DNA from: Bacteroides faecium
GTDB taxonomy: Bacteria > Bacteroidota > Bacteroidia > Bacteroidales > Bacteroidaceae
NCBI RefSeq assembly: GCF_012113595.1
Contig: NZ_CP050831.1
Location: forward strand, 6,262,001-6,326,000
Direction of reading: 5' to 3'
DNA length: 64,000 nt
The notes beneath the pieces are model-generated. The model saw nothing but the letters and a program-made list of their open reading frames with translations. It searched no databases and had not been told where the DNA came from. How positions within the stretch are numbered: position 1 is the first letter of the stretch; each line of letters opens with the position of its first letter. Below are positions 35,392 through 44,467 of this stretch, piece after piece. The position numbers and the translations under genes were made by a program.

Positions 35392-36605
35392 TATAATAAA
35401 GGTATAATAAGTAACACATCAAAAGTTTGTTTCTCGTCCGTAATGGAAAGTGTATAATCATTGCCGAACAGTAGCCGCAGACGCTTCCGTACGTTTTCGA
35501 GCCCGATGCCGTGATGCTGTTCATCCGCCGAGCCGTTATTGCTGTTCGTGCAACGGAAAGACAGGCGGTTGTCTTCTTCCAACTGTACAAGGACGCGGAT
35601 GAAAGACTCGTTCCGGTAACTGACGCCATGCTTGAAGGCGTTCTCCACAAAAGAGATAAAGAGCAAGGGGGGAATCTCTACCTTGGGCACTTCGGCAGGG
35701 AAATACATCTCGATAGAGACTTTGTTGGTATAGCGCAGGCTCATCAAGCCGACATAGTTCTCGAGAAACTGCACCTCACGTGAAAGCAGGGTGGTTTTAT
35801 TGCTCGCTTCATACAGCACATAGCGCATCAATTTAGAGAGTTCGACAATCGTGCTCTTCGCTTTTCCCGTATCAATGTCCACCAATGCATGAATATTATT
35901 GAGCGTATTCATGAAGAAATGAGGGTTGATTTGATATTTGAGGTACTGCAATTCGGATTGCAAACGCTGGTGTTCGAGTTCTTTCAGCATTTCTTCGTCG
36001 CGGAAAGACTTAAAGAAAAGTTTGATGGCAATATTGAACCCTACCATCAAAAAAGCAATGGCAAAATGAATGAGGTAACGGATTCCAAAGGGGGGATAAG
36101 GAAGAGGCCCCCGTTTGGGAAAAGCTTTAGGACCACCTTTAGGATTTCCCATTTCCATAGGGGGCTTTTCACGCTCAGGCTCATTCCAGTATGCCTCTCC
36201 TTTCTCCCTGCTCTTCTCTCTCATCTTTATAATTTGGTCTCTTGGACTTTCTTTCACGTCACGATGCAAGCCGTCGTGCCTGAAGTCTTTTCTGAAGCGT
36301 TCCATATAAGGGGACGGAACGAACCAGCACACAGCAATTATCAACAAAAACAATGAAACAAAATACTGCCCGTATTTTTTCTTGAAAAGGAGATAGGGAA
36401 CCAGTCCGTAATTGTTTAGCAAAAAAAGCATGAAGAAAGGAAGGATACCTAGCCATGAGTCGCGAATAATCATGCGGATTTCTTCTCTTTCGAGTCCGCC
36501 ACTCATGGCAAAGTATCCGCCTATCAGCGGAAGAAGGAATATTACAACCCAAATGGCTCCATAAATGCCCTGTTCCAGCAATTGTTGCTTACGCTGTCGT
36601 TCCAT
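35391..36605 (-). CDS. LytS/YehU-type sensor histidine kinase
   Basis: A 404-residue membrane kinase of the His_kinase (PF06580) group. Four hydrophobic segments (about 17-34, 53-72, 80-97, 175-195) span the membrane. The region 100-172 is an unusual charged, Pro/Gly-rich loop (FRHDGLHRDVKESPRDQ, EPEREKPPMEMGNPKGGPK) that may serve as a cation or polyanion sensor. The phosphoacceptor is His229 in YQINPHFFMNTLNNIHALV, followed by the ATPase domain (LLFISFVENAFKHGV; NNGSADEQHHGIGLENVRKRL). It phosphorylates the LytTR partner. It has its own promoter in the 99-nt gap upstream. Confidence 0.92.
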   Translation of the reverse strand: MERQRKQQLLEQGIYGAIWVVIFLLPLIGGYFAMSGGLEREEIRMIIRDSWLGILPFFMLFLLNNYGLVPYLLFKKKYGQYFVSLFLLIIAVCWFVPSPYMERFRKDFRHDGLHRDVKESPRDQIIKMREKSREKGEAYWNEPEREKPPMEMGNPKGGPKAFPKRGPLPYPPFGIRYLIHFAIAFLMVGFNIAIKLFFKSFRDEEMLKELEHQRLQSELQYLKYQINPHFFMNTLNNIHALVDIDTGKAKSTIVELSKLMRYVLYEASNKTTLLSREVQFLENYVGLMSLRYTNKVSIEMYFPAEVPKVEIPPLLFISFVENAFKHGVSYRNESFIRVLVQLEEDNRLSFRCTNSNNGSADEQHHGIGLENVRKRLRLLFGNDYTLSITDEKQTFDVLLIIPLL

Positions 36606-36631
36606 GCTCCATTTATTCCAAGTTAGCGGGA

Positions 36632-36663
36632 CAAAGGTAGGACTGGCACTGCTTTATCCCAAA
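36632..36663 (-). promoter_or_regulatory. Promoter of the lytS-lytTR pair
   Basis: On the minus strand, -33 TTTG (36663-36660), a 20-bp spacer and -7 TACCTTTG (36639-36632), a full Bacteroides consensus. The start codon is 26 nt downstream. It separates this pair from the preceding Cthe_2159-like operon. Confidence 0.75.
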
Positions 36664-36704
36664 TAGAATCGACCAAAGGACGGATTTCGACGGTAAACTG
36701 CTGT

Positions 36705-38693
36705 TTACCATCCCCATCCGCCGGGTCCGCCACCGCCACCAGGCTGACCGCCACCGCCGGACGTACTGCCGACTTGCGTCACCATCGAGCCGGCTGTGAA
36801 AGTTGCCGCCTGCGTACCACCGGAGTAGGTTGCTCCCGTATATAAACCGAAGAACTCGGAGCCGCCGGAAACGGTTCCGCCTTTCGAGATTGTGTAACTT
36901 CCGCCCGACGTCAGGTTCGGGCTACTGAACAAGACTGTCATCTGAGAATAAGTCCGGGGAATCTGGTAAGTCAGAATATCGGTTCCGTCGGCAGACCGGA
37001 TATTAAGATATTCTCCATTCGAGCCCGAACCGCCATAAATAACGCTACGCTGTGTACATACACCGGAAGTAGGCGTACTCGTCCCGCCACCAATGCCGAG
37101 GGCAATGCCACCGGTTATCTTGAAAGTGTTCTGGTCGCAATCGAATCCTTCTTCGGGAGAGGTAGTGCCGGATGATACAATCACTCCGCCTGTGATAGTC
37201 AGTGTGCCGTTGGAGTCAATACCGTCGTTGCCGGAACTGTAGCAGTAGATATTACCGCCGTTAATGACAATGCTGTTGCTGGCATTCATACAGTCATCGT
37301 AACAGAGGGCGGCAATCATGCCGTTATTCACAGTCAGCACGCTTTTGCTTTCGATACCTTCACTGCCTTCGCCGCCGGTAGCTTTCACCAATACGGTTCC
37401 GCCATTGATTGTCAGTGCCCCGTCCGCCTTTATTCCCTTTGCCGATGAGTCGAGTTTGCCATATACACATTGGGTGCCGGTGGTAATGACTTTCACCGTA
37501 CCGTCACTGATGGTGATAGAACCATCGCAGTTTATCCCCTTGCCGGCTCCGCCTGTGCTTTGGATGGCTATTTCACCACCTGTAATCAGGATATTGCCGT
37601 CACATTTGATTCCGGCGCACGAGCTTAAATCATTGTCTTCGTAGAGGGCGGTCTGAGAGGTGAAGGCTGTCAATTTTCCACCCGAAAAGGTCAGGTTGCC
37701 ATCGCAGGATATTCCTTTCGAGGCGGCTCCCGCCACTTGTGCCTGGATGGCACCACCACTGATTGCTACGTCCAGATAAGATTTTAGCCCATGTGCTTTG
37801 TTGGCTGTTGTAGATACTTTCACAAAGCCGCCTGTCATCGTGATTCCACCGTCTTCGCACCGGATGGCGTCTTCGGTGGAAGATATGTTCAGGATTCCGC
37901 CGCCGATAACAACAGCGTCATTGACATGGATACCGTCTTTCCTGGCAGCGGGAATTGTAATATTACATCCGCTACGGAAACGTACATATTCGTCACTCGT
38001 GATGGCATGTTTATAGTTTCCGGTGACTGTCAGCAAACCGCTGCCGCTGAATACAAGCTGTCCTTCACTGAAGAAACAGGCTTTCATATCTTCGCCCTCG
38101 GTGGCCGACGTGTACGAAGAACCGTCTGCCAGGATATTTGTCGTCCCGTCCGCGCATACCACAAATACACGTTTGGATGACTGTATATTTATAGCCGCGC
38201 CCACCGGATTGAGGATAGACACTCCTGCTAGCGACAGTTTGAACTTTTTATCGCTATATACTTTGAACGAACCGTTCGCCGTTGTTCCGCTCAACACGTA
38301 TTCCACTTTACTGACCGCAGAATTCACTACCACATGTCCCCCGTTGGAAGACACTTCTACGCCGGAAACACTGTTGCTTACCGTCGCTGTCGTTCCGTTA
38401 TAAACAATGGTCACTACGGACGTAAATTCGGAATTTTCTATAAAGTCTTCATCATCCGCCGGAACTGTTTCCGGCATACTCCCGTAAGTCAATTCATCAT
38501 TTTCATCGAAAGCGACGGTAAATCCCAACAAATCCCCCGATTCTTCGGGAACCGTCGGGTCAGGCTGGCTGCTTCCACCGCCCGAACCTTCGACCAATAT
38601 TCCTTCTTCCCCACCGAAGTCGAATGACTCCGTCGTACAGTTCACCAACAGCAGTAACAGTACCGGCATCCAAAACAACACATTCTTTTTCAT
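36705..38693 (-). CDS. Cthe_2159-like beta-helix carbohydrate-binding lipoprotein
   Basis: A 662-residue lipoprotein (LLLLLVNC-TTESFDFGGEE, Cys19, acidic export signal). Most of the chain (about 140-590) is a regular repeat of short strands, such as GGILNISSTEDAIRCEDGG, GGAIQAQVAGAASKGISCDG and GGTVLVKATGGEGSEGIES, forming a right-handed beta-helix of the Cthe_2159 type (PF14262), a family whose founder binds cellulose/pectin and calcium. The tail is Gly-rich (GSTSGGGGQPGGGGGPGGWGW). It is last in the leftward VTC operon, 18 nt after DUF2490. A role in binding surface glycan or polyanion is inferred. Confidence 0.85.
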   Translation of the reverse strand: MKKNVLFWMPVLLLLLVNCTTESFDFGGEEGILVEGSGGGSSQPDPTVPEESGDLLGFTVAFDENDELTYGSMPETVPADDEDFIENSEFTSVVTIVYNGTTATVSNSVSGVEVSSNGGHVVVNSAVSKVEYVLSGTTANGSFKVYSDKKFKLSLAGVSILNPVGAAINIQSSKRVFVVCADGTTNILADGSSYTSATEGEDMKACFFSEGQLVFSGSGLLTVTGNYKHAITSDEYVRFRSGCNITIPAARKDGIHVNDAVVIGGGILNISSTEDAIRCEDGGITMTGGFVKVSTTANKAHGLKSYLDVAISGGAIQAQVAGAASKGISCDGNLTFSGGKLTAFTSQTALYEDNDLSSCAGIKCDGNILITGGEIAIQSTGGAGKGINCDGSITISDGTVKVITTGTQCVYGKLDSSAKGIKADGALTINGGTVLVKATGGEGSEGIESKSVLTVNNGMIAALCYDDCMNASNSIVINGGNIYCYSSGNDGIDSNGTLTITGGVIVSSGTTSPEEGFDCDQNTFKITGGIALGIGGGTSTPTSGVCTQRSVIYGGSGSNGEYLNIRSADGTDILTYQIPRTYSQMTVLFSSPNLTSGGSYTISKGGTVSGGSEFFGLYTGATYSGGTQAATFTAGSMVTQVGSTSGGGGQPGGGGGPGGWGW

Positions 38694-38711
38694 AACTTTC
38701 CGCTTTATACA

Positions 38712-39503
38712 TTAAAACTTAAACGAGTATCCTGCGCCAACCACATGCCCGTTCGCCTCATCATCATCCGCTTTATTCTGATACAGATAGTAGAAATCAA
38801 GGGAATATTTTTTACTTAGTTTCCATTCCGTCCCCAATGTCCATCGCAGTTTTTCAAAAGCTGCATTGTCATTTAGTGAATGAGACAGTTCGCACGAAGT
38901 ATAGGGGGTGAAAGCGCACTTACGTATATTATATTCTATTTGTAAACGGGAACGAAGCACATTCTTCCCCTTTCCACTGATATATTCATCATTCTTCGCG
39001 CTCCCGTCGTCTCCGTCGTATTTCGCAACGGACTGGCTGGGACGATAGGTGTACTGCCATCGTTCACGAAGAGAAAATGTGAAACGGCGCCAGTCCACTT
39101 TTCCTGTCAGTGACAACTGAACGCGATGCTTCGCTTGCCAGTACTCGGGGATATAATTTCCTTTTTTAGTTGTCTCCATCGGATGGTAGTAATTGATAAA
39201 TGTATATCCGGCGGATGCTTTCAGCCAACGGAACACTTTATAGGAAACACCTGCCGAACCTGACCAACGCTCTACTGTCTGCAATCCGTCCCTGGTACGG
39301 AACTCGCCTTCTAAAGAAGCGTCGAATCCGGGGAATAGTTTTTTCTTCACTTCCGCACTGGTCCATATGCCGAAATCATCACTTTGGGCACGGGTCGTTT
39401 CTGCCATGCACAGCAATAACAAACAGCCCGTCAGATACATTCCTGCTCTTTTGAAGCGGGTTTGTCCTTTTTTGTTTTTCTGGTCGTTCATATTCTCATT
39501 CAT
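38712..39503 (-). CDS. DUF2490-family outer-membrane protein
   Basis: A 263-residue protein with a charged N-terminus, then a signal segment (MYLTGCLLLLCMAETTRAQ) and a small beta-barrel of DUF2490 type: SDDFGIWTSAEVKKKLFPGFDASLEGEFRTRD, RWLKASAGYTFINYYHP, KYSLDFYYLYQNK, with a terminal aromatic strand GAGYSFKF. DUF2490 has no known function; its members sit in the outer membrane. An ATG four codons in is an alternative. It overlaps the DUF4956 gene by 8 nt and precedes the beta-helix lipoprotein. Confidence 0.8.
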   Translation of the reverse strand: MNENMNDQKNKKGQTRFKRAGMYLTGCLLLLCMAETTRAQSDDFGIWTSAEVKKKLFPGFDASLEGEFRTRDGLQTVERWSGSAGVSYKVFRWLKASAGYTFINYYHPMETTKKGNYIPEYWQAKHRVQLSLTGKVDWRRFTFSLRERWQYTYRPSQSVAKYDGDDGSAKNDEYISGKGKNVLRSRLQIEYNIRKCAFTPYTSCELSHSLNDNAAFEKLRWTLGTEWKLSKKYSLDFYYLYQNKADDDEANGHVVGAGYSFKF

Positions 39504-40179
39504 TTTCCTTAGGAAGGCGGGTTAGAGTATCTATCGTATTTATCTCATCTCTCAAAGGCTCGTAATAGACTTTCAGTATAGCAGTGTCACGCAGGAAGTC
39601 TATGTGCCCGATTTCCACACGAAGTACGTCAAGCCCTGTACGTTCACGAAGGTCACGCAATAAATCCGGTTCCCGTTCGGGCTTTATCAGTTCTATCTTG
39701 TCATACTGAATCAATTTGCACGAGATGTGTTTCAGCCATCGATTGCTTTCACAAATCCATATACTTACTATAAAAAGAAGATTGGTACACAGCAATTCGG
39801 CATGGCTGATAGCTACGGCAAGGGCATTTATCACGGAGATAGCGATGATGACAAAAAGGTAAGTCATCTCGCGTACCGGCATCGACTCCGTCCTGTAACG
39901 TATGATGCCGAAAATGGCGAATAATCCGAGGGCAAAGCCGATTTTCAACTTGACACTTCCCAAGAGGAAAATCATCAGGAAGATGCTAATACTGATCAGA
40001 GTAAAGGTGAAGTAATAATCGCGCCGTTTGCTCTTCGGATAGTAGAACAAATGGATAATGCAGGATACGACCAATAAATTGAAGAAGAATCGCAGCAGCA
40101 ATTCCATAAAACCCGCACTATCCAGTAATGGCGTTTCTATCAATGTAATATCACTCAGTTCGTCAAACATACTATTCAA
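39496..40179 (-). CDS. DUF4956 multi-pass inner-membrane protein
   Basis: A 227-residue membrane protein of the DUF4956 family, with about four transmembrane helices (about 26-46, 56-72, 75-92, 105-140) and the hallmark loop FGIIRYRTESMPVREMTYLF. A C-terminal cytoplasmic domain (about 150-227; LRERTGLDVLRVEIGHIDFLRDTAILKVYYEP) resembles a ferredoxin-like fold. DUF4956 proteins are regularly encoded beside VTC polyphosphate-polymerase-like genes, sometimes with CotH. Its function is unknown, but the pairing suggests a membrane component of a phosphate-polymer or surface-assembly system. It lies 27 nt after the VTC gene. Confidence 0.85.
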   Translation of the reverse strand: MNSMFDELSDITLIETPLLDSAGFMELLLRFFFNLLVVSCIIHLFYYPKSKRRDYYFTFTLISISIFLMIFLLGSVKLKIGFALGLFAIFGIIRYRTESMPVREMTYLFVIIAISVINALAVAISHAELLCTNLLFIVSIWICESNRWLKHISCKLIQYDKIELIKPEREPDLLRDLRERTGLDVLRVEIGHIDFLRDTAILKVYYEPLRDEINTIDTLTRLPKENE

Positions 40180-40206
40180 TTTTAATATTATATATTCATT
40201 ACCTTA

Positions 40207-40992
40207 TTATATATCCATTATCTTACGCTTTGCAATTTTTTGTGCGAGTCTCAATTTGGGTTTGAAACGATTGTATTTCAACTCACCTGCCGTTAATACG
40301 GTTCCTACGCAGTATTTACTAATTCCCGAAGGGCGTACATGTAGTTCGCGCAGTATTTCACTGATAGGTGAATAGGTTCTTCCGTCGCGTTTCAGTTCTA
40401 TTATTGCCAAGTTGTCGAGTTTGGCTTCCGTGCCCGTTAGAAGATGATGGAAATGTACGCCTGTATCAATGGTCAGGCGTTCTGTCATGGCTTTATTCAC
40501 CAATGTAATGCGATGGAAATGATTTTCTAAAAGAAGGTCTAAGGCGGATAACTCATACCAGGCGTGATTACGAAGAAATTCTTCTCCACCATCCACATGT
40601 AAAGAATCGACTCCTTGCACCCGGATACGTTTTTTATCCGTGCGCCCTTTATTATTCTTATTTTTCACTTCAAGGAATGTCAGGCCGGAAGCAACATAGG
40701 TTCGTACACGTATCTTTTCACGTATCACTCTTCCGTTCTGATGCGCCAGGTACATAGCGTAATCCGGTGTATCAAGATAGGTAGTATGATAGGCGATATT
40801 TCGTTCCCCTTCTACTTCCTGTACACGATAATACTGACTTGCACGCCGTAGTACATCCATCAGGACAGGCAGCGAAACAATATATTTCGTATCTGTACGG
40901 TTCATTAAACGGATGGTGTTCATCTCTTCCAAAGAAATGGGTGAGAAAGTGGAAAGTGCGGGGGCAATATGGAACGTTTCGTTTATATTCAT
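40207..40992 (-). CDS. VTC-domain protein (polyphosphate-polymerase-like)
   Basis: About 261 residues from the ATG at 40992, chosen over 41067 because a -7 box (TACATTTG, 41034-41027) lies between them. The VTC tunnel fold is seen as basic and acidic strands: NRTDTKYIVSLPVLMDVL, HTTYLDTPDYAMYLAHQNG, REKIRVRTYVASGLTFLEVKNKNNKGRTDKKRI, and DNLAIIELKRDGRT. The Lys/Arg/Glu pattern of triphosphate-tunnel enzymes is intact (FLEVKNK; IIELKRD). Eukaryotic VTC4 makes polyphosphate from ATP; the bacterial homologues in DUF4956 contexts are unproven. It is the first gene of the operon. Confidence 0.85.
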   Translation of the reverse strand: MNINETFHIAPALSTFSPISLEEMNTIRLMNRTDTKYIVSLPVLMDVLRRASQYYRVQEVEGERNIAYHTTYLDTPDYAMYLAHQNGRVIREKIRVRTYVASGLTFLEVKNKNNKGRTDKKRIRVQGVDSLHVDGGEEFLRNHAWYELSALDLLLENHFHRITLVNKAMTERLTIDTGVHFHHLLTGTEAKLDNLAIIELKRDGRTYSPISEILRELHVRPSGISKYCVGTVLTAGELKYNRFKPKLRLAQKIAKRKIMDI

Positions 40993-41026
40993 AGGGCTTG
41001 GGGTATTCGATGTTACAATTCTATAA

Positions 41027-41034
41027 CAAATGTA
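41027..41034 (-). promoter_or_regulatory. -7 box of the VTC operon
   Basis: TACATTTG on the minus strand matches TAnnTTTG exactly, 34 nt before the VTC start at 40992. The -33 region is A-rich without a clear TTTG. Confidence 0.5.
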
Positions 41035-41284
41035 TGACAGAGAAAGAAGAAAAGGAAAAAAAATCAATGAACGGGGGATTCTTATCGGTGAATAGGCTTT
41101 ATTGTGGCGACAAACAATTTTGCTCTATTCTGTCCCATTTTTAAGATTGAGCCATCTGCTGACAGGTAATTTTCGAAGCTAATAGAGAAAAAACTGCATA
41201 AACTAATGCAAGAATATGCATATTTAGTCCCCTATTATGTATAAATCAGGGATGAATATTTGTTTTTTCGGGTTTGATGGTATT

Positions 41285-41378
41285 TGTTCCTCACCGAGAA
41301 ACACATTGTTCCTCGGTGAGGAACACTTTCTTGCTCACCGACCAAGCGATTAATCCCCGGTGAGGAAGCAACTATTAG
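41285..41378. repeat. Two successive stem-loops sharing CTCACCG/CGGTGAG arms
   Basis: TGTTCCTCACCGAG (41285-41298) pairs perfectly over 14 bp with CTCGGTGAGGAACA (41312-41325). A second weaker pair, TGCTCACCG and CGGTGAGGAAGCA, follows at about 41332-41372. Because all four arms share the core CTCACCG, alternative pairings are possible, as in a switch. No U-tract follows. Confidence 0.7.
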
Positions 41379-41841
41379 TTGAAATAAGGGTTGTTTTCGA
41401 GCTATTTCGTATTAAAACCCGTTGATTATCTACGTAACAAATAGCTGCATATCGACAGAAAGCCGACCTATTTGTTTCCTTTTCGTTAATAGGAATCACA
41501 AAAAGAACTATTTCAAGCAATAAATCTATCTTCTCTCTTCTTTCCCATTGCAGATTCACGGCATATTTTCATCCACGCCTCTATGGAAGTCCTATTTTGA
41601 GGATAGAAAATGCATAAAACGTTCCATTTTTATGTACAGTCATATTTTAAGAATACTGGATTTTACATTTCTCTATATTTCAACAGAAACCACTCCATAG
41701 GTTCACACTAATCCTTATCCTCAACAGTCCATTCTTAAAAGAAGAACAATTCATATTAAAAATAGAACACTAAAAATTCTACTTCATTCACCTTTTCACC
41801 CCAAATAATTAAAAATAGAACATCATTATAGAAAAATAGAC

Positions 41842-41873
41842 CTTGTTAATAAAGGATTGTTAGCCGAACTTTG
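41842..41873 (+). promoter_or_regulatory. Putative promoter of the DUF4925 operon
   Basis: -33 CTTG (41842-41845), a 20-bp spacer and -7 GAACTTTG (41866-41873), each one mismatch from consensus. It supports the start at 41913 rather than 41871. Confidence 0.45.
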
Positions 41874-41912
41874 CAAAGATTTATTAAATATGCAATAAAA
41901 GCAAGAAACAAA

Positions 41913-43154
41913 ATGAGAAACTTAGAGAAACTATTTTGGGTAGCTTGTGCAGTTTTTTTCTTTACATCATGTGAAGAGACTTACAATGACAAGCTATTTT
42001 GGCCGGGAGAAATCAGCCAGGAATATGGCTCGTATATTAAGCCATATACGTTAGACCTAACCTACAGTGGAGAGAAATTAATTGGAAAAACTGTCAGTTT
42101 TAAGACAGAAGACAGCGAGACGGGGACGTTGACACTGAATGATGTGATTCCGGGAGAAGCCAGTACTCCTATTAATGGTATCAAACTTTATGAGAATGAA
42201 GAAAAGGGTAACTACACGTTCAGTGGAACTAATATCACGATGGGGGGAGCTACGGTAAAGTATAGTGGTAGCATTACTCCGAAAGCGATGAAGTTGGCGG
42301 TAGATGTAAAAATGGCAAATTCTTCTGAATTGGCTAAAAATTATAGTTTCGGAACATTCGAAATGATTACTAATGATGAAGAATTTCTATACGTTAAATT
42401 CAAAGGTGCCGCTTATTTGGACATGATACCGAAAGAAGGTTTCGAAGATGATGCAGTTATGATGTCAATTATCGGAGTCATAGGGGGAAACATACTTCAA
42501 ATACTTATTCCTCAATTAATCAAAGACATTAAGATTGAAGATAATGGTACTATCATAGCTAATTATTCTTCTGACCCTATTGACATGGAAAAAATAATGT
42601 CTTTAGTTGGCCAAGAGAATGCCGGACCAGAAATCCAGAAATTAGTAAACAGCCGTACTTATCTGCCTTCTCCAACCGGATTGGCATACTGGAGTAAAGT
42701 AAATGGTAAGTTTTTATTAAAACTTAATATTCCCGCTATTATCAACGAAGTCATAAAAAATAGTCAGCAACAAGTTGATAGCGGTCTCATTAACGGTATT
42801 ACCGAGGCAATCTTCAAAACCGATCCAATCCGCCTTAAAAATTTGCTGGGAATTCTTAATACTATTATTAATAATCAAGTACTCGGGTACATTGTTAATA
42901 CAGATGAAACAACATTCTCTGCATTATTCTCATGTATCAAAGACGGAATCCCGATGAATATTACTCATACAGAAGATGGACACACATATCTATATCTTGA
43001 TTATCAAACATTGACTCCGATTATCAACGTGGTTTCCGGAATTAAAGTTGACCTCGGGGGAATAGAACTTGATTTATCAATGATGCTTGGTGAACCATGG
43101 AAATTAATGGAAACTGTCAACATAGGTCTGGACCTTGTTCCCGTCACACAATAA
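41913..43154 (+). CDS. DUF4925-family surface lipoprotein (first copy)
   Basis: About 413 residues from ATG 41913; an earlier ATG at 41871 overlaps the putative promoter. The signal ends AVFFFTSC-EETYND, with acidic residues after Cys20, as for surface lipoproteins. The DUF4925 domain begins with a beta-rich part (LDLTYSGEKLIGKTVSF, YTFSGTNITMGGATVKYSG) and continues into a long mixed region with helices (NILQILIPQLIKDI; LVGQENAGPEIQKLVNS). It shares LTYSGE(K/E)LIGK(T/S)V with its downstream paralogue. As a lipoprotein cotranscribed with a TonB receptor it probably captures that receptor's ligand. No ligand is known. Confidence 0.8.
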   Translation: MRNLEKLFWVACAVFFFTSCEETYNDKLFWPGEISQEYGSYIKPYTLDLTYSGEKLIGKTVSFKTEDSETGTLTLNDVIPGEASTPINGIKLYENEEKGNYTFSGTNITMGGATVKYSGSITPKAMKLAVDVKMANSSELAKNYSFGTFEMITNDEEFLYVKFKGAAYLDMIPKEGFEDDAVMMSIIGVIGGNILQILIPQLIKDIKIEDNGTIIANYSSDPIDMEKIMSLVGQENAGPEIQKLVNSRTYLPSPTGLAYWSKVNGKFLLKLNIPAIINEVIKNSQQQVDSGLINGITEAIFKTDPIRLKNLLGILNTIINNQVLGYIVNTDETTFSALFSCIKDGIPMNITHTEDGHTYLYLDYQTLTPIINVVSGIKVDLGGIELDLSMMLGEPWKLMETVNIGLDLVPVTQ

Positions 43155-43179
43155 CAACAGTCATATAAAATAAGAAACA

Positions 43180-44454
43180 ATGAAAAAAATATCAATATTC
43201 TTATTCGGCAGCCTGCTCTGCCTTACAGTCCCTTTCATCACGTCCTGTGATGAAGACTATCCCGGTCCCGATCCGGTAGAAGTAACCGCAAACTACTCAA
43301 ACAAATTAACCAATCCGAATCCTAACCTGGCATTGACATACAGTGGAGAAGAATTGATTGGCAAATCAGTCGACTTCAGTACAGTGAAAGGAGAGGATGC
43401 TAACATCACTCTATACAATATTATCCCTAGAGAAGAAACACTGAAACTGACTAATGTTCCTATCATCGGAGATGAAGAAGGATATTCTTTTTCAGGTAAC
43501 TTGACCACGGCGAGAAATATCTCGTTCAAGTATGAAGGAAAGGTGACAAAAGGCAAACTGACATTAAATGTGAGTGAGGTGAAACTGCCGGGAAACATGC
43601 TGTCCGGTAATGGTGGAAACGGAACATGGTACTTGGTGCATAATGCTTTGCCAGAAGAGGGAGAGAATGAGGATTTTGTTTGGTTGACAGCATATTCTTA
43701 TTCAAGCTATTATCAGAATGACAAAACAAACACAATCAATTGGATCTTCGCCTTTTTCGCAAAGCCTTTATTGGATAATATCTTCAGCATTATGCTAAAT
43801 GATATAACTTTTCAATCTGACGGGAATATTACAGCTCATTATGCCGGATTTCCTGAAGGAGTAACATTCACAGATATTCTACCCACCAGTCTCACAACCA
43901 CAGGAGGACTTTACGTAAACGAACGTCCTGATTCGGATTATAAACTATCCGGCATCAATCTTGCGAATTATTATATGGAAGACGCTTCTACTTTTTATAT
44001 AATTCCCAATATTGATATGATTTTACGTCAGATACAAAGTGATAAAACAGAAACACGCAGCATATCAATAGATATATTAAAAGATTTGTATTCCAAACTG
44101 GCTCAATGGACAACGACCGGAATTAAGTTTCATATTGAAGAAAATCCAATGCGTGATTTTGTAGGTGACGAATTCGAGCAAACCAAGATAAAAGGTGATT
44201 ACATTATATATATGGATCCTTCGGAAATAAAAGTTCTGATACCTATACTTGATATACTCCCCGACATACTGAAGCTAGTTGCTCCCGATATGCTGGATAA
44301 GACAATTGGTGAGTTGGCAGGTGATATGCTTCCTCCTATGTTGAAACCGACCCTAGGAAATCAGAAGATCACCGATTTATTACCTACACTTAGAAAAGAT
44401 TTGAACGAATCGAACATAAAAATAGGAGTTTACTTATATAAATCAAAACAATAA
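43180..44454 (+). CDS. DUF4925-family surface lipoprotein (second copy)
   Basis: A 424-residue lipoprotein (VPFITSC-DEDYPGPDP, strong acidic export signal). The N-terminal beta domain parallels the first copy (LALTYSGEELIGKSVDF, YSFSGNLTTARNISFKYEG), but the helical C-terminal half has diverged. The two genes lie 25 nt apart and arose by duplication. A small calycin-like gene follows at 13 nt, then a TonB-dependent receptor. Pairs of such lipoproteins suggest a two-part surface ligand-capture complex. Confidence 0.82.
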   Translation: MKKISIFLFGSLLCLTVPFITSCDEDYPGPDPVEVTANYSNKLTNPNPNLALTYSGEELIGKSVDFSTVKGEDANITLYNIIPREETLKLTNVPIIGDEEGYSFSGNLTTARNISFKYEGKVTKGKLTLNVSEVKLPGNMLSGNGGNGTWYLVHNALPEEGENEDFVWLTAYSYSSYYQNDKTNTINWIFAFFAKPLLDNIFSIMLNDITFQSDGNITAHYAGFPEGVTFTDILPTSLTTTGGLYVNERPDSDYKLSGINLANYYMEDASTFYIIPNIDMILRQIQSDKTETRSISIDILKDLYSKLAQWTTTGIKFHIEENPMRDFVGDEFEQTKIKGDYIIYMDPSEIKVLIPILDILPDILKLVAPDMLDKTIGELAGDMLPPMLKPTLGNQKITDLLPTLRKDLNESNIKIGVYLYKSKQ

Positions 44455-44467
44455 AACTGTAACGAAT

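Larger units (their letters stand above)
41068..41912. other. Long non-coding intergenic region with nested hairpins
   Basis: About 0.85 kb without a supportable gene; the longest frame (41350-41559, minus) lacks any coding signature. It is AT-rich and contains an island of four related arms around 41285-41378, given separately, and a probable promoter just before 41913. The size is large for this gene-dense window, so a small RNA or a long regulatory leader is possible. Confidence 0.5.

Noticed and set aside
37318..38403. Several plus-strand frames opposite the beta-helix lipoprotein
   Set aside because: The repeats of the beta-helix gene create long stop-free antisense frames; no independent evidence.
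40993..41067. Extra 25 N-terminal codons of the VTC protein
   Set aside because: The -7 box lies within this stretch and no VTC homology is visible in it.
41350..41559. 69-codon minus-strand frame in the long intergenic region
   Set aside because: Unlike any protein pattern and located beside the hairpins, probably chance.
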